Below are positions 17,260 to 25,367 of a stretch of 56,355 bases of DNA, piece by piece. The stretch comes from DASZHJ01 sp035581425 (GTDB lineage Bacteria > Pseudomonadota > Alphaproteobacteria > ATCC43930 > CGMCC-115725), in NCBI GenBank assembly GCA_035581425.1, contig DATJVP010000103.1:1-56355 (forward strand), written 5' to 3'. The translations under genes were made by a program, and so were the position numbers. The first letter of the stretch is position 1; each line of letters starts with the position of its first letter. A model generated the notes under the pieces. That model worked only from the letters and a program-made list of their open reading frames with translations. It was not told where the DNA came from and did no database searches.

Positions 17260-18561
17260 CTAGAGATTTATCCGGTCCCGAAGGCGATACCAGAAGAGGG
17301 TGGGCGCGAGAAACCAAGGCGTGCCCGTATAGAGCGGCCGCGTCGGGAAGGCGAGGCCGTCGAGCGCGGTGCGGCCTTCCTCGAGGCCGAGAACCTGCTG
17401 GCCGATGCGCGTGCCGAAATAGGTCGCAAGCGATACGCCCGAGCCGCAATAGCCCATGGCATAATGGACGCCGTCGTTCCACTTGCCGAGATGCGGCATG
17501 GTGTCGAAGGTGTAGGCGACGAATCCATGCCAGGAGTGGCTGATCCGCGTCCGTTTCAGCTCCGGGAAGATCGCGCACATTTCCGTGTGCAGCAGTGGCG
17601 CGGTGACGCGCGGGTCGTTCTCCCGGAGCGCCACTCGTCCACCGAACACTAAGCGGCGGCGGTCCGGCGAGAGGCGATAGTAGACGACGATGCGACGGGT
17701 ATCGGAGATGACCCGGTTGTTCGGGATGAGCCGCGTTGTAAGCGCGAGATCGAGCGGCTCGGTGGCGATGATGTAGCTGCCGATCGGGATCACGCGGCGG
17801 CGGAGCTGCGCTGTCACGTGCCCGGTATAGCCGTTGGTCGCGACGATCACGTCCTTTGCGGCGATCCGACCCTTGGGCGTCGTAACGGTAAATTCCCTGC
17901 TGTCGCGCTCGATTGCCTGCGCCGGGCAGCGGGAAATTACCGTTGCGCCCGCCGCCAGCGCGCGATCGAGCAGGCCCTGGTGATACTTGGCGGGGTGGAG
18001 CCCGCCATGCGCGGGATAGACGACACCGCCGAAATAGGCATCTGTCGCGATCTCGCGGTGCTGCTCCGACCGCGGCACCAGATGCGCCTCTACCTCGAGC
18101 CCCTTTCGTTGCTTCCCGATCTTCTTTCCCAAGGCCTCGTATTGGGTCGTATTGTGCGCCCCGCTGAAACGCCCGACGCGCGCCCAGTCGCAATCGATGT
18201 TTTCGCCGCGGATGAGATCGTCGATGAAGGCGAGCGCATTGTGCCCCTCCTTCACCATCGCGAAGGCGCGTTCCTCGCCGTAGAGCGCGGCGAGCTCGTC
18301 GAAGCCGGGCTTGATGCTGGTGCTGACATGACCGCCATTGCGGCTGCTGCAGCCCCATCCCACGTCCTCGGCGTCGAGGATCAGCGTCGACCGTCCCGCT
18401 CGCGCGATCGGCAAAGCCGCGGCGAGCCCGGTATAGCCGGAGCCGACGATGACAACGTCGGCGCGGGCAGGGAGGTTCGCATGCGGCATTGCGGGCCGCG
18501 GTGCGGCCTCCCACCAATAAGGGGCGCTCTTGTAGTCGTCCGTGAAAAGCGACGGGTCCAA
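17260..18561 (-). CDS. FAD-dependent amine oxidoreductase, PuuB/DAO family (2)
   Basis: 433-residue paralogue of the preceding enzyme, sharing the TPYW/APYW N-terminal box, GSGYTG (residues 40-45) and the C-terminal GYCGSGVSLATYFGTR. It retains the canonical flavin-contact motif SSRNGGH (72-78). The frame has no early ATG. TTG at 18561 is preceded by GGAGGA at 5 bp, which decides the start. It is divergent from the ornithine-cyclodeaminase-family gene (70 bp) and convergent with its paralogue. Probable cytosolic oxidase or dehydrogenase of an amine, betaine or N-methyl amino acid. Confidence 0.9.
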   Translation of the reverse strand: MDPSLFTDDYKSAPYWWEAAPRPAMPHANLPARADVVIVGSGYTGLAAALPIARAGRSTLILDAEDVGWGCSSRNGGHVSTSIKPGFDELAALYGEERAFAMVKEGHNALAFIDDLIRGENIDCDWARVGRFSGAHNTTQYEALGKKIGKQRKGLEVEAHLVPRSEQHREIATDAYFGGVVYPAHGGLHPAKYHQGLLDRALAAGATVISRCPAQAIERDSREFTVTTPKGRIAAKDVIVATNGYTGHVTAQLRRRVIPIGSYIIATEPLDLALTTRLIPNNRVISDTRRIVVYYRLSPDRRRLVFGGRVALRENDPRVTAPLLHTEMCAIFPELKRTRISHSWHGFVAYTFDTMPHLGKWNDGVHYAMGYCGSGVSLATYFGTRIGQQVLGLEEGRTALDGLAFPTRPLYTGTPWFLAPTLFWYRLRDRINL

Positions 18562-18631
18562 ATCGTCCTCCGAGCGCGGTCGGCTTTCGCGTTAGTCTAT
18601 CAGGAGATTTCCGATCTAATCGAGGGCGTCG

Positions 18632-19618
18632 ATGGTGGGGAGTGCCATGCCGCGAGATATCCTTTACCTTTCGGGCGACGCCGTCGCACGCGCTCAAGTG
18701 TCGCTCGACGAAATCCGGGAGGCCTGCGCCGAGGCCTATTCGGCGAAGGCGCACGGTCTCGTCCGCGGCGTACCAAAAGCCGTGGTGACCATCGCGGAGG
18801 GCCACACCTTCCACGCGATGCCCGTCGCAAGCACCGAAGCGGCACTAGCCGCGCTCAAATGGGTCGGCGTCGTGCCCCTTGCCGGTGCAAGCGATCTGCC
18901 TTCGATCTCCGCGCTCGTCGTGCTCTCCGATCTCGCGACCGGTGAAACCGTTGCCATCATGGACGGCGGCTGGATCACCGCCGCGCGAACGGCCGCCTTG
19001 ACGGCGCTCGCGGCCATGCGCCTTGCGCGACCGGACGCGGCCACCGTCGGCTTCGTCGGATGCGGATTGCAGGCGCGGAGCCACCTCGCTGCGCTGCGTA
19101 GGGTCCTGCCGCGCCTCCGCCGCGTCGTCGCCTTCAGCCGGACCGAGGCGAGCGCCGCCGGGTTCGCCAGCGAGGCCCGGAACGCGGGCTTGGATGCGGG
19201 GACGACGCGCGATCCGCGCGCAGCGGTCCAGGACCTCGACGTCGTCGTCACCAGCGTCCCCGCATCGGCAGGTCTCGCCCCTTTTCTCGATCCCGATTGG
19301 ATCGCCCCCGGAGCCTTCGTGAGCGCCGTCGACCTTGGCCGCTCCTGGAGGGCGGAACCGATCGCGCGCCTCGACCTCGTGGTGACCGACGACCGCGCGC
19401 AGAGCGAGGCGTTGGCGCGCGCAGGCAAGCTCGTTACCGCGGGTCCGTTTCACGCGGATCTCGCGGAGCTCGCGAGCGGCGGCCAACCCGGCCGGCGCGA
19501 CGCTCGGGAGCGCGCCCTCTTCGTGTTTGCGGGCGACGCGATCGCCGATCTCGCGTCCGCCCGGGTCGTCTATGAGGCGGCGCTGCGGCGCGGTCTCGGC
19601 CTTCGGTTGCCGAGATAG
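18632..19618 (+). CDS. Ornithine cyclodeaminase/mu-crystallin family protein
   Basis: 328-residue NAD(P)-dependent protein of the OCD/mu-crystallin family. The Rossmann segment VGFVGCGLQARSHLAAL (about residues 130-146) and the preceding MDGGWITAARTAA (substrate-side motif) are clear. Members include ornithine cyclodeaminase, alanine dehydrogenase and ketimine reductases. Starts at 18632 and 18647 (MPRDILYLSG) both have purine-rich sites; the second matches family N-termini better. It is surrounded by FAD amine oxidoreductases, so reduction or release of an imine or keto product is a reasonable guess. Confidence 0.9.
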   Translation: MVGSAMPRDILYLSGDAVARAQVSLDEIREACAEAYSAKAHGLVRGVPKAVVTIAEGHTFHAMPVASTEAALAALKWVGVVPLAGASDLPSISALVVLSDLATGETVAIMDGGWITAARTAALTALAAMRLARPDAATVGFVGCGLQARSHLAALRRVLPRLRRVVAFSRTEASAAGFASEARNAGLDAGTTRDPRAAVQDLDVVVTSVPASAGLAPFLDPDWIAPGAFVSAVDLGRSWRAEPIARLDLVVTDDRAQSEALARAGKLVTAGPFHADLAELASGGQPGRRDARERALFVFAGDAIADLASARVVYEAALRRGLGLRLPR

Positions 19619-19631
19619 AAGTCGCTCGATC

Positions 19632-20885
19632 TCAAAACCGATCTGCGCGGTAGGGCGCGGGATCGATGACGGGCTTTCTACCGGCCATCAGGTCCGCGAT
19701 GAGCCTGCCCGTGATCGCGGCGAAGGATAGGCCGCGATGCGCATGACCGAAGGCGAAATAGACATTGAAGAACCGAGGTGACCGTCCGACGGCCGGCAGC
19801 GAGTCCGGGAGTGAGGGACGGAAGCCCATCCACTCCGTTCGTCCGCTATCCTTAAGGCTGGGGAGCATGCGCTGCGCGCGCGTAAGCATCACGGCTGCGC
19901 GCTTCGGGTTCGGCGGCGCTTTCATGCCTGCAAGCTCGACCGTGCCGGCAATGCGCAGCCCGTGCTCCATCGGTGTGATCGCAAAGCCACCTTCGGTGGA
20001 GCACAGGGGATGTCGGACCGCGATTCCAGGATCCGGAAGCATGACGTGATAGCCGCGCTCGGTATCGAGCGGGAGGCGGCTTCCGAGCTCGGCTGCGAGC
20101 GGCTTCGACCAGGCGCCGGCGGCAATGACGATTTGCGAGGCCGGGCGATTGCCGGCCTCGGTGATGACTGCGCTCGGCCCGTGGGGCGTCATGACGAAGC
20201 CTCGAGCGGTCTCGCGCGAGATGACGCCGCCATTCCTGGCGAAATCCGCGGCGAGCACCTCGGCAAGGCGCTTCGGGTTCACCGTATGCGCATAGTCCGG
20301 AAAGAACGCGCCGCGCGCGAAGATCGGCGCGAGCTCCGGCTCCATCTGCCGAATTTCGTCCGGTCCGAGCTCATCGATGCGGATGCCGCGGCTCCGGCGG
20401 ATCGCGTGGGCGGGAAGCGAGGCCTTGAAGGCTCCCTCGCTCTCGTAGAGATGCAGCCATCCCGTGCGCCGGACCATGTCGACCGCGCCGGCATTCTTGA
20501 GGAGTGGCTCATAAGCCGGGAGCACTTGTCCCGCGAGCGCCGCCAGCCCCATGGAAATCTGCTCGACCCGGCTCGGGCGGCTGCTGAGGATGTAGCGGAG
20601 GAGCCAGGGCGCAATGCGCGGGAGATACCGCCAGTCGATCGCGAGCGGGCCCAGGGGGTCCCTGAGCATGGCCGGCACTTTCCAGAGGATTCCCGGCATC
20701 GCCTCCGGCGACACGCCGCCGGTCGCGAGCAGCCCGGCGTTGCCGGAACTGCAGGCCTCGCCGGGCTCGCGTGGATCGATCAAAGTCACGTGGCGCCCAT
20801 CGCGTTGCAGATAAAGGGCCGTGCAGATGCCGACGATGCCAGCGCCGATCACGATCACCGGCGCTTCCTCCGTGTCAGCGGTCAT
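19632..20885 (-). CDS. D-amino-acid dehydrogenase-like FAD protein (DadA family)
   Basis: 417-residue flavoprotein. GAGIVG is at residues 14-19, an acidic strand-2 end follows (LIDPREPG), and the DadA-like signature is EACSSGNAGLLATGGVSPEAMPG. The family strips electrons from D-amino acids or secondary amino acids such as D-alanine and hydroxyproline and passes them to the respiratory chain. ATG at 20885 has a strong GAGGGGG site. It is 39 bp downstream of the orphan Rossmann gene on the same strand, so co-transcribed, and convergent with the OCD-family gene. Confidence 0.89.
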   Translation of the reverse strand: MTADTEEAPVIVIGAGIVGICTALYLQRDGRHVTLIDPREPGEACSSGNAGLLATGGVSPEAMPGILWKVPAMLRDPLGPLAIDWRYLPRIAPWLLRYILSSRPSRVEQISMGLAALAGQVLPAYEPLLKNAGAVDMVRRTGWLHLYESEGAFKASLPAHAIRRSRGIRIDELGPDEIRQMEPELAPIFARGAFFPDYAHTVNPKRLAEVLAADFARNGGVISRETARGFVMTPHGPSAVITEAGNRPASQIVIAAGAWSKPLAAELGSRLPLDTERGYHVMLPDPGIAVRHPLCSTEGGFAITPMEHGLRIAGTVELAGMKAPPNPKRAAVMLTRAQRMLPSLKDSGRTEWMGFRPSLPDSLPAVGRSPRFFNVYFAFGHAHRGLSFAAITGRLIADLMAGRKPVIDPAPYRADRF

Positions 20886-20924
20886 GGCGCCCCCTCGAGG
20901 TCGGGACGATGTCGATCGTCGGCA

Positions 20925-22016
20925 TTAGGTCGCAGGCCGTGCTTGCAGGCGCGCGCGCAGCCGGGCCATCTCGTCGGTGGCCGCGTCGAGGTCCCTCAGG
21001 TGAAATCCCTTCGCGAGCTCGGGGCTGGCCTCGGCAAGACGCTCGCGGAGGACGCCAGTGTAATGCGCTTCACCGCGCTCATCCACGACGAGGCCGTTCG
21101 CCTCCTCGAAGCGCGCGTTCCACGCGGCGGCGTCGGCGCGGATCAATCCCGGCGGAAGGTCGAGATCGAGGGCACCTCCGCGAAAGGCGACGGGATATCC
21201 GCCGATGAGTCCGAGCGGCCCCGGTACGTGACCGACCCAATCGGTGCCCCCGGCCATCGCGAGTATGAGCGGAACGCCGCTCGCGCCGGAAATCTCGATC
21301 GCGGGCTCGGGGGTGATCTTGACGCCGGCGAAGCCGCGCTGCACGTCTTGCACTTCCTTCCCGTCGATCCAGACCCGGGGCCACGGCCCCGTGCGCGCCG
21401 CCGCTGGTTTCCGGAATGTGGTGAGGGTGTGATAGTGCGCGAGCAGCTTGAGCGCCCCGGCGTCCCGCCTGCGCAGATGGCCCGCAAAGGCGTTCGAGAG
21501 GATCGCGATGTTTCCAATGCCGCATGCGACCGGTAAATGCGCGGCGGCGAGGAGCGAATTGACCACGTCGGGAAAGCAGCCATTGATATAGTGACACTCG
21601 TGGCGTGCACTGCGGAGCGCCCGCGCCACATGCGCGGAGAGCTGGGCCTGGAAGAGGGCCGTGACACTGAGTCCCACTTCGGCAACGAGCTTGGTCCAGG
21701 CATCGCCCGACGTGCTGATCACCGAAGAGGGCTGCAGCGAAGCTGCCTGGACGATCACTTTGGGCCGATGCCTCGCGATCAGCTCCGTAGCCGCATCCGG
21801 CAGAGATAAATCGATGCGATGGCTCGTGAATTCGGCGGGGCGGCCGAATAGCACGGCGCGCGCATTGGCGGCGGTCTCGAGCCAGGAGAGCCGCTCCGCA
21901 TTGCGGCCGGCGACGCCAACCGCGATCGCGTCCGAAGCCGTAGCCGCGAGGTCGAAGACAATGCGCGCGGCGAAGCTTCCGGTACCGAATACGATGACGT
22001 CGAGCTTGTCGGCCAT
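20925..22016 (-). CDS. NAD(P)-binding Rossmann-fold protein, saccharopine-dehydrogenase-like
   Basis: 363-residue protein with an N-terminal dinucleotide-binding domain (VIVFGTGSFAARIVFDL, residues 7-23). The following pattern RHRPKVIVQAASLQPSSVIS resembles the saccharopine-dehydrogenase/homospermidine-synthase superfamily. The C-terminal part (about 180-340) has no motif I recognise. It is probably a dehydrogenase or synthase acting on an amino acid or opine-like compound, consistent with its place upstream of the DadA-like gene. It diverges from the crotonase gene at 22114 across a 97-bp gap that must hold both promoters. Function unassigned. Confidence 0.75.
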   Translation of the reverse strand: MADKLDVIVFGTGSFAARIVFDLAATASDAIAVGVAGRNAERLSWLETAANARAVLFGRPAEFTSHRIDLSLPDAATELIARHRPKVIVQAASLQPSSVISTSGDAWTKLVAEVGLSVTALFQAQLSAHVARALRSARHECHYINGCFPDVVNSLLAAAHLPVACGIGNIAILSNAFAGHLRRRDAGALKLLAHYHTLTTFRKPAAARTGPWPRVWIDGKEVQDVQRGFAGVKITPEPAIEISGASGVPLILAMAGGTDWVGHVPGPLGLIGGYPVAFRGGALDLDLPPGLIRADAAAWNARFEEANGLVVDERGEAHYTGVLRERLAEASPELAKGFHLRDLDAATDEMARLRARLQARPAT

Positions 22017-22113
22017 GACTTGCGAGCCCTAAGCTGATCCCGCGTACGCTCCGGGCGATGCTTTCTCCCGTGGCACGCGCCATATGCCAAAGGCTAATCC
22101 CGAGGTGATTTCC

Positions 22114-22890
22114 ATGCCAGCTTACATCCTGACGGAACGGCGGGGCGCTGTCGGAGTGATCACCCTCAACCGCCCCGAGACCTTTAACGCCTGGCATCGT
22201 CCGATGCGGGACGAGCTCGCCGCGGCGATAGCGGCTTTCGAGGCGGAGGCGGCGATCCGCGCCATCATCCTCACCGGTGCGGGCGAGCACGCCTTCAGCG
22301 CCGGCCAGGACCTGGCGGAGACCATGAAATTCGATCCGGATCGGGCGGAGGAGTGGATCTACGAATGGGACCATCTCTACGACCTCATCCGCTCGCTCTC
22401 GAAGCCGATCATTGCGGCGCTCAACGGCGTCGCCGCGGGCTCCGCCTTCCAGATCGCGCTGCTCTGCGATTTCCGCATCGGCCACCCTGGCGTGCGGATG
22501 GGGCAGCCCGAGATCAACTCCGGGATCGCCAGCACGACCGGTCCCTGGATCATGCGAGAGATGATCGGCATCGCCCGCACCATCGACCTCACGCTCACGG
22601 GACGCATGATGGATGCGCAGGAGTGTCTGGCGCTCGGTCTCATCAACAAGGTGGTGCCGCAGGATCAAGTCCTGGCGGCTGCCGTTGGTCTCGGCACCGA
22701 GCTCGCGGAAAAGCCGCCGGTCGCAATGCGGTTGAACAAGGCTAGGTTCCGGGAAGTGACCGAGCCGGGGTTCCGCGACTGCCTCGCGGCTGGAATCCGC
22801 GTGCAGCGCGAATCCTTCGCGACTGGCGAGCCCGCGCGCATGATGGAGGAATTCTTCGCGGTGCGCGCCGCCGCCAAGAAGAATCGCTGA
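22114..22890 (+). CDS. Crotonase-family protein 3 with Glu-to-Gln at a catalytic position
   Basis: 258-residue crotonase-fold protein. The oxyanion segment AFSAGQDLAET (60-70) is intact and E133 (GQPEINSG) matches one catalytic glutamate. The other is replaced by glutamine Q113 in AAGSAFQIALLCD. Ordinary enoyl-CoA hydration is therefore doubtful; an isomerase, hydrolase or lyase-type crotonase is as likely. An in-frame ATG at 22084 exists, but ATG at 22114 follows AGGTGATT at proper spacing and matches the family N-terminus. It lies 18 bp before a CoA ligase gene and is surely co-transcribed with it. Confidence 0.88.
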   Translation: MPAYILTERRGAVGVITLNRPETFNAWHRPMRDELAAAIAAFEAEAAIRAIILTGAGEHAFSAGQDLAETMKFDPDRAEEWIYEWDHLYDLIRSLSKPIIAALNGVAAGSAFQIALLCDFRIGHPGVRMGQPEINSGIASTTGPWIMREMIGIARTIDLTLTGRMMDAQECLALGLINKVVPQDQVLAAAVGLGTELAEKPPVAMRLNKARFREVTEPGFRDCLAAGIRVQRESFATGEPARMMEEFFAVRAAAKKNR

Positions 22891-22908
22891 CCCCAGCGCG
22901 GCGCGCCC

Positions 22909-24474
22909 ATGCTTGGCGACGAAGGCTTTCTGCATCTCTTCGCCGCGAAATGCCGTGATACGCCAAAGGCGCTATTCGCGCGGTTCGAGGGCTCGCCGAT
23001 CACATACGAGGCGCTGGGACGGAGGGCCGACAGCTTCGCCCGCGATCTGCGCAAGCGCATGGTCATGCGTGGCGATCGCGTTGCGGTCATGCTCCGCAAC
23101 AGTCCCGATCTGCTGGCCGTGATTTTTGGCCTCGCCCGCGCGGGCGTGTCCTGGGTTCCCGTCAACGTGCAGTATCGAGGTCCGGGCCTCAAATATATTC
23201 TCGAGCATTGCGATCCCCGCATGGTGATCGCCGAAGCCGATCTGGTTCCCACGATCCGCGAGTGCGAGCCCGGTTTGGAGGATGCGCATTTTTTTGTCCG
23301 CGGCTCCACGGACGGCGGTGCCTCACTGGAGCAATTGTTCGGCGAGACCGGGGGGTTCGACGAGCCGTTGCCGACGGCAACCGACTGCTTCGCGATCTGC
23401 TACACTTCCGGCACGACCGGCAGTCCAAAGGGCGTCATCCTCTCGCACGCGATGATGAGGTTCGCGGGCGAGGCGGCCGCGCTTGTCTCCGATGCGCATG
23501 AGGGCGACGTCTTCCTCATGTGGGAGCCGCTCTATCACATCGGCGGGATTCAGCTCCTCGTACTGCCGCTGATCCGGGGCATCTCGCTCGCGATGATCGA
23601 CCGCTTCAGCGCCAGCCGATTCCTGCAGCAGACCCGCGACTACGGAGCAAGCCACTTACATTTCCTGGGCGGCATCCTGCAGATCCTGATGAAGCAGCCG
23701 CCGACCGAGCTCGACCGCGCTCACGGGGCGCGGATCGCATGGGGCGGTGGCTGCCCGAAGGACATCTGGCGCCCCTTCGAGGAGCGCTTCGGCGTCACGA
23801 TCCGCGAATGCTACGGGATGACCGAGTGCTCGAGCTTCACGACCTTCAACGAAGGAGGCACGGTCGGCGTCGTCGGACGCCCTCTGCCTTGGTTCTCCGT
23901 CGAGCTCCGCGACGAGCAGGACCGGCCCGTGCCGGCGGGAGGACGCGGCGAGATCGTCGTGCGCACCAGCGCGAAGAACGCGTTTTTCACGGGCTATTTC
24001 CGAAATCCCGAGGCGACGGCCAAGGTCCTGCGCAACGGCGCGCTCTACAGCGGCGACCTCGGGGAATTCGACCGGGAGGGCAACCTCATATTCCTGGGGC
24101 GGCTCACGGACAGCGTGCGCTGCAAGGGCGAGAACGTCTCGGCCTGGGAGGTCGAGCGTGTGGTCGCGGCATATCCCGCGGTCGAAGACTGCGCCGTAAT
24201 CGGCGTCGCCGCCGAGGTCGGCGAGCAGGACATAAAGCTCTTCGTCAAGCCGAAACCCGGCGAGATCCTCGACCCCACGGTGCTATCCACCTGGCTCGCC
24301 GACAGACTCGCTCCGTTTCAAATCCCACGCTACATCGCGATCGTCGAGGAGTTCGAGCGAACCCCCAGCCAGCGCATCATGAAGCACCGGCTCTCGCGGG
24401 ACCTCGGCGATTGCTGGGATCGCCTCGCGGTGCGGACGACGCCCGTGGCAGGGGCACGCATCAAACCTGCCTAG
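22909..24474 (+). CDS. AMP-forming acyl-CoA ligase (A10 lysine replaced)
   Basis: 521-residue class I adenylate-forming protein. CYTSGTTGSPKGV P-loop is at about residues 164-176, then ECYGMTECSSF, YSGDLGEFDREGN and KGENVSAWEVE. The C-terminal position normally holding the adenylation lysine (TPTGK) reads TPSQR with Arg489. Some CaiC-like subfamilies tolerate such changes, so the protein may still be active. It is paired with the Glu-to-Gln crotonase upstream. Both partners depart from consensus, which suggests a shared specialised reaction rather than decay, because the frames are otherwise intact. Confidence 0.88.
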   Translation: MLGDEGFLHLFAAKCRDTPKALFARFEGSPITYEALGRRADSFARDLRKRMVMRGDRVAVMLRNSPDLLAVIFGLARAGVSWVPVNVQYRGPGLKYILEHCDPRMVIAEADLVPTIRECEPGLEDAHFFVRGSTDGGASLEQLFGETGGFDEPLPTATDCFAICYTSGTTGSPKGVILSHAMMRFAGEAAALVSDAHEGDVFLMWEPLYHIGGIQLLVLPLIRGISLAMIDRFSASRFLQQTRDYGASHLHFLGGILQILMKQPPTELDRAHGARIAWGGGCPKDIWRPFEERFGVTIRECYGMTECSSFTTFNEGGTVGVVGRPLPWFSVELRDEQDRPVPAGGRGEIVVRTSAKNAFFTGYFRNPEATAKVLRNGALYSGDLGEFDREGNLIFLGRLTDSVRCKGENVSAWEVERVVAAYPAVEDCAVIGVAAEVGEQDIKLFVKPKPGEILDPTVLSTWLADRLAPFQIPRYIAIVEEFERTPSQRIMKHRLSRDLGDCWDRLAVRTTPVAGARIKPA

Positions 24475-24504
24475 GGGACTGCGACCAACTCGAAGACGTC
24501 GGAT

Positions 24505-24521
24505 ACCCGCCATCGGCGGGT
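24505..24521. terminator. GC-rich hairpin between convergent genes, possible bidirectional terminator
   Basis: ACCCGCC-ATC-GGCGGGT forms a perfect 7-bp stem with a 3-nt loop exactly between the CoA-ligase stop and the SDR stop. No U-rich tract follows on either strand, so intrinsic termination is uncertain. Confidence 0.35.
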
Positions 24522-25288
24522 CAGATCCCGACAATGCTCGCACCGCCGTTGGGTGAGATCACTTGTCCCGTAACGAAAGCCGCCTCGTCGGATGCAAGAT
24601 AGACGACGAGATTTGCATACTCATCGGGCTGCGCCCACCGCCCTAGCGGCACTTTCCGCTCCTCGTCCCGAATGAATGCTTCGCCGCGCGCTTTCAACAC
24701 CATGTCGGTCCAGACGCCTCCTGGCGCGACCGCGTTGACGGTGATCCCGTGCGGCGCAAGCTCTTTTGCCCAAGCCTTGGTCATGCCAACGATCGCGGAT
24801 TTCGCCCCGATATAGTGGGACGACGTCTCATGCCCGCCCATGATCCAGCGCGAGGCCGTGTTGATGATACGGCCGTAGCCTTGCCGCTTCATCGGCTCCA
24901 TCGCGTGCTTACCGAAGAAGAAGGTCCCGCGGGCGTGCACTTCGAACATGCGCTCGAAGCGCCGCTCGTCGATCTCCTCTATCTTCGCGTTCTCGCCGCC
25001 GATTCCGGCGTTGCTGACGAGGATATCGAGGCGACCCCATTGCTCCAGAACGGCATCGACGCTCTTGCGTACCGCGGCGGAGTCGGCCACATCGCACTGC
25101 CAAGGGACGGCTGAGCCACCTCTCGCATTGATTCCAGCGACTGTTTTCGAGGCCTTCTCGCCGTCGATATCGAGCACCATTACGCGGGCACCGCGCTCAG
25201 CGAGCGCCTCGGCATGCGAGCGACCCATACCGGCCGCTGCACCGGTGATCAAAGCGACTTTCTCGCGGAGGCTCGCGTCGATTGCCAT
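24521..25288 (-). CDS. Short-chain dehydrogenase/reductase 1
   Basis: 255-residue classical SDR. TGAAAGMG nucleotide-binding motif (residues 15-22), SNAG (92-95), and catalytic S146, Y159 and K163 (YIGAK) are all present. It oxidises or reduces a hydroxyl/keto group with NAD(P). The C-terminus FVTGQVISPNGGASIVGI is nearly the same as that of the SDR at 31072-31833, marking both as one subfamily although they sit on opposite strands. ATG at 25288 follows the purine run GGGGAGGAGAAGAA read on the minus strand. It is divergent from the RpiR regulator, which may control it. Confidence 0.91.
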   Translation of the reverse strand: MAIDASLREKVALITGAAAGMGRSHAEALAERGARVMVLDIDGEKASKTVAGINARGGSAVPWQCDVADSAAVRKSVDAVLEQWGRLDILVSNAGIGGENAKIEEIDERRFERMFEVHARGTFFFGKHAMEPMKRQGYGRIINTASRWIMGGHETSSHYIGAKSAIVGMTKAWAKELAPHGITVNAVAPGGVWTDMVLKARGEAFIRDEERKVPLGRWAQPDEYANLVVYLASDEAAFVTGQVISPNGGASIVGI

Positions 25289-25308
25289 TTCTTCTCCTCC
25301 CCTATCGC

Positions 25309-25318
25309 CTTGCGCAAG
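25309..25318. promoter_or_regulatory. Palindrome CTTGCGCAAG, candidate RpiR operator
   Basis: Perfect 10-bp palindrome in the 79-bp gap between the divergent SDR (24521-25288) and RpiR (25368) genes, where an autoregulatory site would be expected. Chance occurrence cannot be excluded. Confidence 0.35.
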
Positions 25319-25367
25319 CTCCTGGACGCGTGTCTATTCTACACCTCGCACGCCGGAGGTGCTCGAC

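Noticed and set aside
17123..18814. 563-codon minus-strand frame across the FAD oxidoreductase (2) gene
   Set aside because: Low-complexity basic translation; the 433-residue flavoprotein in another frame has full FAD motifs.
21079..22935. 618-codon minus-strand frame over the Rossmann and crotonase genes
   Set aside because: Overlaps two well-supported genes and has no family signature.
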